A program made the translations under genes and the position numbers. This document shows positions 9,401 to 21,400 of a DNA stretch of 24,464 nt, piece by piece. The stretch lies in assembly GCA_003573635.1 (NCBI GenBank), contig QUTJ01031827.1, forward strand, positions 1 to 24,464, written 5' to 3'. Source of the stretch: Goniomonas avonlea (Eukaryota > Cryptophyceae > Goniomonadida > Goniomonadaceae). The notes below the pieces were generated by a model, which saw nothing but the letters and a program-made list of their open reading frames with translations, was not told where the DNA came from and did no database searches. Position 1 is the stretch's first letter. Every line of letters begins with the position of its first letter.

Positions 9401-12400
9401 AACAACACGGATAAGTACCCTGCGGATACAATTGGTGGCGCCGATGCGGATGGCTCTGACGTCGACCCTTTCAGCATCCCTGATATCGGAGGCAACGATG
9501 ATGGGGAAGCCGCCGGTGTCAGCGACCCGGACAGTGACGATGGAGAGCACGCGGAGGGCCTGTGGGGTCTTCTTGCACGCCGTGTTCACCTGCAGGCCCT
9601 GGAATTTCTTGTCAAGTGGGATGGGTATCCTTACGGGGAAAGCACCTGGGAGAGCAAGGCTGACCTAGTTGCCAACGGGTGCTCGTCAGACATGGCGGAC
9701 AACGACGTCATGATGGACTTGACCAACGCCAGTCGCGACTTTGTGGCGACCTTTTTGTCCTCACTCGATACTGTGTTGGCTGGTGCTGCTGGTGACGGCC
9801 GTGCGATCCCGCGCACGGTGTCGCCTATGCGGTTTGCGATGCCGATTTCGGGTTTAAGCTGCCACATCNATGCAATGTTGGCTTTCTTTTGGGCCATCTT
9901 CTCGTATCTGCGCATCGCCACCAGCAACCACACGCAAAACTGCAGAAGGCGGTACAGGCATGGGAGGAAGGGGAGACCCGACCGGGGGAGATTCCGGACA
10001 GGTGGATACGGGCGAGGGCAAGGAAACTGGACAGGAGATATGGAATCCCACGCCCTGTGGACACGGACACGGGTCCTGGGTGGACCAAATACAGGACGTA
10101 CGGACCAAGCTGGGGGAACTGGACNGGTGGATCAGGTGGATGGACGCTAAACAACGCAAGGAGAAAATTAGACTGAACATTCAGAGTAGGTCAGAGAAAT
10201 TTGAGGCCCCAAAGGTCCAGGGGGACGTGAAACAAATGATCGATTCAGTTCTACGGAGGAAGAAGCAAACCCGCCCAAAGACTGGGACCTGGCTTATCAA
10301 CCCTGATGGGTCTAAACACTCCTTTTGTGTGGACCCGAGGGATGACAAGTTCGAGGCCTACCTTCACGCAGTGGGTGATGTCGTACAGTAGGCGATGGAA
10401 CCCCGAGTGTGAGCTGGAGTACCCATATGCTCACAAGTACAATGGGGCTGGATGTCCCCGAATCTTTCCGTGAAGCATTTGAACGGAAATATGAGCCGAA
10501 GGACGGTATATTCAACAAGCTGACCCCTTTCGAAGAAAAAGAACACGGCCCCAGGGGCCTCTGGAATCACGTACTTGATGATACGGGAGGCGCCGGAGGC
10601 AGTGTTGGACGAGCTGTGGAGCATAGTGGACACCGTTATAGAAACTGGAATGATCCTGGAACAGTGGCGTCTGGCGATCCTACAGCCGATACCCAAGGAT
10701 GACTCGCTTAGCCCGCCGCACGCTAAGCACCGCCGGATCAGCATGGTGGAAACGGTGCAGAAAATGATGACACATGTCCTGGCACAGCGCCTGATGGACG
10801 TAGCTTTCGAGACTGTGGACAGCGACCACCCTCTGTTCAACAAAATGCAATTTGCCTTCCAGAAGGGCAAGTCATGTGAGAACCCGCTACAGATCATTAA
10901 CGTGGCGATCGAGGATGCAAGGAGGACCAACAGCCCCCTGCACGTCATCAGTGCAGACTTCACCCGGGCATACGACACCGCAGAGTTCTGGACGATAGCT
11001 CACGGCATGCGAAGGGAGGGGGTACCGGAACACTTCATCTCTCTAGTGGAGGAGATCTGTTACAATGTGACCACGCGGATCAACGCGAGCTCTGGACTGA
11101 CAGACCCCCTGCCGATTGGGCGGGGAGTGAGGCAAGGAGAGGCTATGTTCACCCTCTTGTGGCTCTTCTATATGCAGCCACTACTGGACGCTTTGGACGA
11201 CCTCCCGGGCGATACTGGGTATGTGATAAATAGGGGACAGAAGAACTCGATGGAGATCAGACACTTGGTCTATGCGGATGATATTCTCCTGACGGCAAGT
11301 TCAAATACGAATATCCGTCGCCTGTTCCAGGTATGTAACGACCACCTGGGCTATACCCAGGGACACTTTAACCCTGACAAGACCTACTACACCTGGAAGA
11401 ACGACCCGGGCTTAGGGTATACTGTACCAATACAACCGCAAAAGCACATACTGGTCCAACCGGAGGGGGCCGACCTGGCCCACGAATTCCGGGTGGAGTG
11501 GCGTTCTTCTACCCCCCAGAACGCCAGGGTCCTCTCCCCGTCCCAGGCCTTCAAGTACCTTGGGGTCTGGTTCAGCCTGGACGGGGACTGGAAGGAGCAA
11601 TCCATGAAGCTACGAGAGGCATGTGCGAAGGCCGTGANGATGATAGACGCGGCGACGTGTTCGGGATCACAGGCGCGATANATCATCAACAGCGCGATTA
11701 TCCCACAGCTAGTCTACCCCCTGCAAGTGGCTGCCATCCCGAATAGGGTGATCGCAAGTATGGACGGACAGCTCTTGCAGTGCGCCCGGAGGAAAAAACG
11801 AGTGTCGAAGGGGCTGTGCGATGAAGCAGCTGTCTCTGTGCTGGACATGCCCAGAGATTTGCGAGAGGGCACAGGTTGCGTGTTGTGTTGTGAGCCCCGA
11901 AAGCCACACCCCAAACCAGTCTCTGGCCTCACCTTGTGTGCTGGTGGCTGTGGCACAAGCAGCAGCCGCAGAGTGACGCCGTAGTGGAGCTGACCACATG
12001 TCTCACTGCTGCTGACGCTGCTGCCACACGGGAGGCCGCAAAACACAAGAAGCCCAACACATGCCTCGCGGAGGCAGAGGTGAGCACCGTTGGGGCTGCT
12101 ACTTCTCTGTAATTCATGCTCACTCAAGATGTGTCCCCGCTCGGGTGTTTGACATCGCTAAATGGGCACATTGCATGTCTCTTGTGTGCCCTGTGTGTGC
12201 TGTCTGTGTGTCTCTTCTGTCTCACTTGGTCAAGGATGTTTCTGCAGGAGTGCACTAGAGAGATTGAGCAAGAATAAATGGGGCCCTCACTCTGGAGCGG
12301 CTGCAAGCACAGGTGCCCTGTAATGACTGGGATCATGTGTCACAACAGACACTTTATCATCTTGTCCTTTCTCAAGCAGGCTTCTCACCCCTTAAATTCC

Positions 12401-15400
12401 CTCTTGCGGGACCACATGTACACACATTATTGTCTCTTCAGTCACATGGCAGCACACTAACACTGCAACACATGGCAAGCAGACATGACAACACAACAAT
12501 AGCCAACTGTGCCCCGTTGTGTGACTGTATCTCACTGCGAGACAGAAACATGTGCTGGCAGTGAAGCAGTCAGCCTTGGCGGACAAGACAGACACAGATA
12601 CACTGGTGTGTTGCAATTGAGACCTGATGCAGCAGGTCAAGGCCCTCACGGGCGAGCTCCGAGCACTGTCAGCACAGGAGGACAGCCACAAGGTTGCCCT
12701 TGCTGAAGCTCACACTGCCCTTGCTAAGGTCTGTCACCTGTCCTCGCTGCTGTCTGACACTGCCATGCAGTGATCAACCTACAAAGGTTCTCGCCTCTGT
12801 TCATTGCCTCTCTTCTCCTGTGTCGCCTCTCTTGTGACCTCTGTGTCTTGTCTGTCCTTTCTCTGTGTTATCCTGGTGAAATTCATTCCCCTCTGCAGGC
12901 ACAGGCTGCAGCAGCCACACGTGAGGCACAACTCGAGGCCAGGGTGTGTGAAGCTGAGGAGTGCAGGGGCAGGTTGGAGGAGGACAACGCTGCGCTCATC
13001 GTGTCGGCCAAGCGGGTTGAGGAGTCACTTCGGTTGCAGGCAGAGTCTGCGGCCACCCGTGCCGAGGAGCTCCTGGCAGATGTGTCATCCCTTGAGACAC
13101 AAGTCACACAGCTGCAGGGTGAGGTGGCAAAATTGCAGGGCGAGGTGACAAGGCTGGAGGGTGAGCTGGCGCTGGGCGAGAGCAAGGAGGGTGTGTTGAG
13201 GGCGAAGGAGTTGCAGGGGCAGCAACTTGCTCAAGATGCCAAGGTTGGTTCTCGTTTGGAGCAGACACACTGTACAGGCAATGTTCCGGGATGTTCCGGG
13301 ATGTTCCGTGGAGGCAGTTTTTCCGAGTGACCCTCCTCCACTCCCCTTTCCCTGTCGCCCCCCTTTCCCCCACCACCCCCCAGACAGCATTCTATGAGCA
13401 CATGGCCGGCAGACGGACATCGACATCATGCAAACCAGCGTACATTTGATCGCAGGCATGTACTCGTCCCAAGAGAATGTTCCCTCTTTGTCAATGTCAG
13501 TCTGTCATGGCACAGTCATTGTCATGCAGGTTGAAATCTTTGATCTTGAAAGGTTTTCCCAAACGCAATCAACTGCACAGGCCGTTGGAGAAGGAGAGAG
13601 CGCGTTCCGATCACAATGGGGCACATGTGTCACACTGACATGCACACATTCTGTGACTCTGCACAAGTGTTCTTGGTGTGTTACATGTTCACACAAGTAT
13701 TACTTCTTGTATGTGTGCACACACCCTTCCAGGGCACACAGCAGAGACAGTGTTTGAATGGATGAGGGGATTTCTTCACAGGGCGAGATCAGATTTGAGA
13801 TTTTCTTAGGTCACAATAGCTTGGGACAACCTTATCCAACCATTGGTGTGATAATGATCCCCTCAGAGAATGAACTCATTTTGTAAATGAAAAACAAGGC
13901 ATGCATTGGGGTGGCACAGAGAGTGTTGAAAAGAGCATAATTCACCAGAACAAATCACAGAGTTGACAGCATTGTTCTAACATTGCTTTCGTCGTGAGAG
14001 CCGCGATGTTGATGATATTACATTGATAAGTCTAGTGTTCCACTGTTGATTGGGTGTTTTTTTATAAAAGCGGTATTCACCGTGACAGCATGGCATTGCT
14101 TGGTGCCAGACTTGTTGGGCACCATGTGAATCAGACAAATGGCATGGGGTGGATCCACACACTCCAACACAATCCATGGATCCTGCTCCTCCTTAAAACC
14201 AGGTGGGTTGGGAATGCCGATCCTCAGCACTGGTGCATCTGATTGCACACCAAACAAAAAAGCTTCAGCAGGTGAGGGCTCACCCTGAAACTTGCCTTCT
14301 TTCTTGTCACCAGGACAAATTTGTCAGGGACTGACCTGATAGTCTCGTCTCTCCCTGGCCTCGAGCTCTATCTACCACAAACACAGTGAGCCAATGTGTT
14401 TTGCATGTTTATGTGCTGTAGATACTCTGTGTCTTTTAGGCATGAGACGTGCTAACACATGTTGAATATGTCAAGTCCTGTGATCTCTCGCCCAAGTGAA
14501 CCTTCTCAGCGGTGAAATCAGTGGAGAACTGTGAGAGCTGCGGGTACTTGGTGATTTTCTGGAATTGTAGATTCTTGGTGGCTAGTATGAGCAGGCAGAG
14601 CTGACAACACAGACCAGACCGCAGCAGTGTCTGCAAGTACAGCACAGGTGACAGCAACAAAGAGACGATCTGCAGGAAAACAAAGCAATGCATGCATGCG
14701 AGGAGAGAGTGCAATGGGCGACAATTGTCACCACACTGACATTAAACTTCAAAACCTGGACATCTACCGAAATAACACCACAAACACCACCCAGATTGCA
14801 TGGTCCTGATCCATGGCAGGCACTGTCCCCCCCCCTCGGGCTCGGAGGCTGAACTGCCACACCAACTGCCTCACCAACGTGGCACAAGCACACCACACTC
14901 ACACAGACTATAACAAGTATCTCGACCTATCCTGCACGCCAGCTGACTCAGCAACAGGGCAACCCTGTGGCTATGCACCAGCACAGCCGCAGCAGCATCA
15001 ACTCTGGCCTGACTGGAGCCCCAGCAGACTTGACGGCTCGACGTGACAACCACATCCGCACAATCCTTCAGATCTGCTCTGTGATGCTCCCACAAATCAT
15101 GCCCCCTTAATTTGGCTCGTGTACATGTGGCTCAAACCACCCAGGTGCTGGCACACAGGATGAGAAACAACAGAACCAGCATAACCAACACACCTGAGAC
15201 TGGACACTGCCAGTGGCAACCACCACCTCTGCCATTCATTGCACATATCTAGAAGCAGCAAGGCCCTCAACAGACACAGCAGCAGAGGCAGATGTCCCAC
15301 TCAGAGCAACAGCAGCGCCACCGCCAACCCTGTTGTGAGCAGCTAGCACAGCTTCTCTCAGCAACATGCTGCTGCAACTCAGCAACATATCCTGCTGCAA

Positions 15401-18400
15401 CAACACAGTTTCAAGTTTCAGTACCACCAACATCCTGCACGAGAGGAACAGGCAACCACTTGCTGTGCAACATGGGTACAGACAAGGCTACTAATACAAC
15501 ACAAACTTCTGCTCCGTTCAGTCATCAGAGAACTGGAAGGCTGTCACGTAAGCTGCGACATGATCTGCTGTGACACTGGGATTTTAGAGTCATCGGACCA
15601 GAAGCCGCGAAGTTTAGTGGTCTTCATCACCTCATCGCGAGCACTGGGAAGTGGTCCCCCAAACCATAACGACACAGATAGCTATAATGCAGGTGCAAGC
15701 ACAGGACAGATCAACGGAAACAGCCAGGGCTGAGCACTCGACGGTTAGCAGACTGAATATATTTACTCCGAAAGTGGTGACAGTAGGCATAGTTCACTCA
15801 TTGTCCACACACGAATGACTGCACGCTGATGCATGCCGAGAGAGGCATTGCTTACACTCGAAACTATGGTCTGTGCATCGGTGACGTCAGGGCACGCTGG
15901 TGTCGCCGCCACCAGCTGACGCGTCTCACGCCGTCAGTCCAGCCCGATCCGTCGTGCACGTCGGTACCGGTCCGCCCGGATACCCGTGCCACTCGCCTCT
16001 GCGACCTGAGACAAAGACCCACACATCCATGTCGTACCACCGCATGACCGGTGTCACCCTAACGCGGTCGAGGCGCCTCGCGCCCAGGCACGCCTGAGTG
16101 CGACTTACTGGCGGTCATTGCGAACCTAGTCAACCTCTGGGAGAACCCCACGGGCACCCCAGAAAGAGCTCTGCGGAGAGCCGTCGTCCTCGGCGGTGGC
16201 TGCCTCTGTGAGCGCCGCCGGCGCCGGGGTAGGCGCCTTGAAACAACACGTCAAGTGCTGGGTGTGCTTCGGCAAAGCCTTCACCTTGGCTGGCGCGGGC
16301 GACCGGCTCGCCGGCCTCGCCGCCGCGGCTGGCACGGTCGGCTTGGTCTTCTCCTCCTGCGCAGCTGCGCCATTGCCCGGCACCGTCTTGCCCTCGTGGG
16401 CGACTGCCATCCACTCGCGGGCCTCCTGCTGGAGCCACTCGTATGAGAAGCCTGAGGGTGGCTCTGGCGGCTTCGCGAATCCTGTCAGCAGCCCTAGCCG
16501 CTGGCACACATCCTTGCCCGTAGGAAGTTGAAGAAGTGGTCGACGCAGTGGCTCCTCTCAGTGCTGCCGAACTTGCCTTTCTGCGGAGTGCAAATGAGTG
16601 GACCACCAGCAGTTTAATGTTGAAGCACCGACAAAGCCCACAAGTAAAAAGGTAACCCGTTATGATTTGTGATGTATTGGAAAGTCTGTACTCTCGCCTT
16701 CTGGTTCTTCTCGTTGCTGGCCGTTACCTGGATGACCTCCTGACCTGCTATTTCTTCGATGGTCACGTTGCTGTCGTCCCCTCAGCCGAGTCCGAGCCAG
16801 AGCTCAAGTGACGCTGCGTTCCGCCGCAACATAGTGTAAGCATTTATCAACAGCACGAACACGAAGCAGTGGTTCCAAGCATCTGAACCATTCAGATAGT
16901 GTGGCATAAAGCTCCAGCCGGCTACACTCGATCACGATCTTTGAGCTGTCATTTTTGATGCCGTAATAGTCGGCATTCTTCAGTTCGGCTCGCACTTCGC
17001 TTGACTCACAAGGCTTCTCCCCCTCGAAGAAACGAAGCCACACCGTACAACAGAAACTGACCGCGGAAATATCATTGGGTATTGTGTCCTTGGTCACGAA
17101 GTCCATCTGTGAGTAGATATAGTGGCAGAGAAGCAGAACCGGCTTGGTCGGGCACGCGTAAACGCCAAGCGTGTATGCCCAAGCCCGAACTGGTGTACCC
17201 GGCGGAAAAGGTTTTCCGCAGACTCTGTGCGCACACTCGTCTCAGACTTTGAGCCGCCCTCGCTTGCCAACTTGGCAACAAATGCCTCAAAGATATCCTC
17301 CTCGCCCGGCATCACTGTGAGCCCCACTCAGACGTCGTCCTGTCTACATTTCACTCATTTGTGCATGCATAACACTGTGACCTGGAGCATGCCGGCACAC
17401 CACCAGCACTGCGACACACCGCAGGTAACACCGGTAACACCTGGCTCACTTTTGTACCGGCAGTCGCGCGTCTGGCACTTGCTAACCACGCCTGCTTCAA
17501 TGTCGTGTGCCTCCTGTGTTGGCGCGACAGTGTACTCGGGACTCCTTGGCCTTGATCACGGAGTAGTGGAACCTCGGTGGCCTCTCCCTGTTCGCGACCG
17601 CCTGCAGATCCACCGGCATCACCTCCACCACTGGCCTTGGTAACACTGATTGCACTTGATTTGTCTGAATCCGGACCGACCTCTCTGGTTGGTGCTTGCC
17701 AAGTGTAATCTGCGACCCGGCCTCGTGGTCCACGGTCACAACCACAACCCGACGCCATGTCTTGCACCGCGGCTCAGGCCCACAACAGCTGTTGGCGAAG
17801 TGAGGGTACATCCAAATCAATCAGAGACCCAAAGACGAGAGAGTTCCACATAGTCTGATCTCAGCTTCCGTGCAGAAACACAGCCAGATGAGAGTGGCAC
17901 TGTAATCCTCAGCATCCTGGCGTCCCAAGTGCTCCACTTGCTTTGCGAGCTTGGCGAAATCGGGGTTGATGAACCAGTTTTTCCCTTGCAACGGCTCCTG
18001 AAATCACAACCCATATTCCGGGCAGGATCAGCTGGCAGACCCGCCATCACACACGGACAAGCCCGTGAAACCGAAGACAACAGACTACGGTCTTTGATGA
18101 GACGATTCGATGGGAGTTGGAAGTCACACACAACATTCGGCATACGGCAGAAGCGTTCGCTCTCGGCCTTGGCCAGAACACTTTCTGGTGCTGGCTGCGA
18201 CACAGCTTCTTTCACCGCGTAAGTGCATGCGAACTCCTTGGCAATGTGATCGATCTCGACCCTCGGACTATAGCCCTTGTTGATAGCAGCGACCGCTTGC
18301 GTGTTGTCAATCCGCATGAGCACACGGCCGTCCCGGCCTGGCCGCGGAACCAGCGAGGGTCCCACCGTCGGAAACAGCACCAATACACCCAGCAACTCCC

Positions 18401-21400
18401 ACATACCGGTGTCCGCGAGCTTGTCCTTGAGCTCAGGTGTGAAATGAACTGTCTCACTTTCAGAGTCAAACCAACCGCCTAGCCCGTCACCTGAGGCATC
18501 TGACGTCAACACTGGTAACCCGGACTGTGTCCAACCTCGGACACATTACTAATGAAGAAATGCTCCTCTTCAGTCCCGTTGAAGTCCATAGCAAAACGGC
18601 GTGGTGGATCCGTGACGGATCCACCAGTGACGGTTCCACCACCTGCAAGCCTCCTCCGCTTCCGGTAGCAGCTGGACTGTGGACCACTTGTCCCACAACT
18701 TTGCGACTGGTATGATTTGGACCGCCGAGGCACCCCCCATAATCCGTCTGTCACTCTTGAATGCGTCAAATGGGTTGCCTCTCTGGCCCTTCCAGTCGGT
18801 CTCGTTCAAATTTTACCTGCGAAGATTTGTTTTACTAGCATAGGCTGTCACAGTGTGAGGATTCTTCTCCAGACAGTTGACAAATCTTTGGTCTGTTTAC
18901 TTTTGCTGAGCTGTAGGCAATCTATATCATGCATTCTCGCACACACGTCACTTGCTTTAATTGGAGTGTCTCCTCTCTCCCATCTAGCCTTGACCTGAGT
19001 ACCAGGACCGAGCCAGTTGTACCCTATAGCATGTCATTCACCAGGAAAACCAGGACATGTGTTAGGGTTACCCATCATCTTAGAGAGAGGTTTTTGTACA
19101 AACTGATTATACAAGTCAGTCTTGAAACCTTGTCCTTGTTGCAGATGAAATTGTAGATGTGCGCCCGGCCCTCTCGCGTTTTTTCCGCCATGTAATTCAG
19201 GTGGCCCGGGACCTTGGCGCAACGGCATGCATGTACCTGCCCGCCGTTTGCGTGCGCCTCCGCGACCAGCTCTGCTGCTTGTTGCAGCGCTCCACCCATC
19301 TTTAACACAGGTATCGATGCCGTGTCGTTCACGGGATCAATCACCACACCCTTGAACGATAAACCTACTCCTTGCATCTTCTTGTTGGCCTCCAGTTGGA
19401 AGTTGACACCCAGACGCGTGAGCAGGCCGGTCAGGTGGTTCAGATAAATCTGACCAACCTCAACCTCCCCAGGGTTTAGGCCTGTGTCTGTGGTTATCTC
19501 CATGACATTGTCCACCTCCGCTATAGTACTGTTGCATATGCAAACTCTGCATGCCGAGTGGTAGCAGATCCTGCACACTTGATAGCGGTCATCTGTGACG
19601 GCCGGCAAGATGGACGACAGGATCTCGGTAGGGCACGCCACCCTCACAGTGTCTGCGGGGAGTGTCGGCCAAAAGCTAGCGCCACCTTCCGAGGCGGCCT
19701 GAGAGAGTGAAGGCAGGCAGAGATCCATATCTGTGACACTGAGCAATGGCTGGGAGCAGAAGTTGTTGCACTGTGAACCTGCAGGCGAGTCAGCGGTGAT
19801 ACCACACTTCGACTGGCCAATGAGTGGGTTTAGTGAGTTTGCAGGTGGGTGGGGGGGCGGGGCGTGCCATCGGCCCCAAATCCCCTTGTACGGCCCTTCA
19901 AGATGTACACATCTCACACAACCATTGTGCGACAGCATCGTTGATCCACCATTGAAGATCAGCAAGCGCGAGCTCAGTGAGTTGTACAATGTCATCCTCC
20001 GGCCACTGTCTTTTGCTGTATGGGATCACACTCACAATGTGATGCTTGTGTTTGACGAAACAGTTAGACAGAATGGTGGAGAACAGGTCGCCCCAGATCG
20101 ATCCGGCCACTGTTGAGGTCGTACTTCAGGTTTGGGTAGAGCATACAGATATAACTGTACATGTGTGCCTTCCCTCCTCTTGAGTACACGGCGGCGTAGT
20201 TAGTGCGGCCCGCGAACTTGGCCACACCCCAAGCCTTGACGATGCTGTTGTGCTCGGCCGCTGCACACAACAAGTCCTGAGCACGAGCGATGGTGCTGTC
20301 TATCTTCAAGCCTGGTATGGACACACGATCTGTCTCAGGGTTGATGATGGCCCCTTTAAACGACAATCCATGATCTGCCAGGGTCTTCTGCCTCGTCCTG
20401 CCAGCTGACTCCCAATTGCTCCAGCAGGGCGGCGAGGTGGTGCGAGTCGTCGTCAGGGCCGGTGTTGGTCGTGCTGTAGTAGTCGTTCATCATGACCTCG
20501 AGGCTCACCTTGGGTGCCGTGGGGCCCTCAGATGCTGGTGTGTCGCCCCAGCCCTCCTGACACATGCGTGTGACGTCCAACAAACAGCAGCACTGAACAG
20601 TCTGTTGTGCTGAAAACCACGCAGGTGTGGTGCCATGCATGTGTGGTGTGGTGCCTGGCTGGATTGATGACTGAAACCGTGTCACGGACCGACCAATGAC
20701 GTGGCACATCGGGCTCATCTATTTTTGTACTTCTCCAAGTACAACGAGATGATGAGGGCATCCTCAATGTTGCAGTACTGCACGGTTGCGGGATTGCATG
20801 CTTCATTTTGATGTGATCACTTGTAATTGAATTCAAGTAGCCACTTGATTGTGCTGTTGTCCCTGACCTTGTCAACATAGTGCATTGGTGTGAGGGGGGT
20901 GGTATGGGAGAGGAACCTCCCATTTGCCGGTACCTGTGCCGACACACTGGAACTCGTGCTGCGCTGAAGGGTGGGTCTGGAGCAGTGGTGTCTGAGCCTG
21001 TTTGCGTGCCGCCTCAGCTTGAGCCCTGAGCTTGTTGTAGGCTGTGTGTTTGCGACAGCACTGCCTCGTGTGGCCACGACCACTGCAACAGCAACATTCA
21101 CCCTTATCCAACAACCCAAATGTGTTTGGTGATGCTCTGTCTAGGCGCGCCGCGCCGGCGGAGCCAGGTGTTGATGAGGGGTTGGTAGGCACAGGTGATG
21201 CGAACGCCAACACTCCTAGCGGGCAGCAGATCTTGCCGAACTGCACAACACCTCCGGCTGGTGAATTCCGTGGCGAGGTAGCACGATTCCAGCTGCGATG
21301 CACGTTGCAGTGTTGATGTGTATCATCGTGGCACGGTCCTTGAATGTGGCATAGCCTCACGGCTTCCAAGCATGCGAGTACCTCCTTTCGCATGCTCCAC

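Larger units (their letters stand above)
4492..11962 (+). other. Giant intron filled with transposable elements
   Basis: Between phase-0 exons 14 and 15 lie about 7.5 kb with no coiled-coil exons. Contents in order: unassigned repeat-bearing DNA (4550-5940), a DIRS-like fossil on plus, LINE endonuclease on minus, LINE reverse transcriptase on plus, then about 90 bases before exon 15. All other introns except one are under about 410 bases, so the length is due to insertion. Confidence 0.65.

Noticed and set aside
11702-12127. Minus-strand frames over the LINE end and exon 15
   Set aside because: No motifs; the plus strand carries the RT end and then a phase-compatible coiled-coil exon.
13758-13886. 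42-codon plus-strand ORF
   Set aside because: Too short, no family resemblance, no compatible splice pair and not coiled-coil in character.
19898-20110. Separate small host gene on the minus strand
   Set aside because: The LADLQWW block is the usual linker between RT and RNase H in DIRS-type elements and sits in the expected place after the RT fossil.
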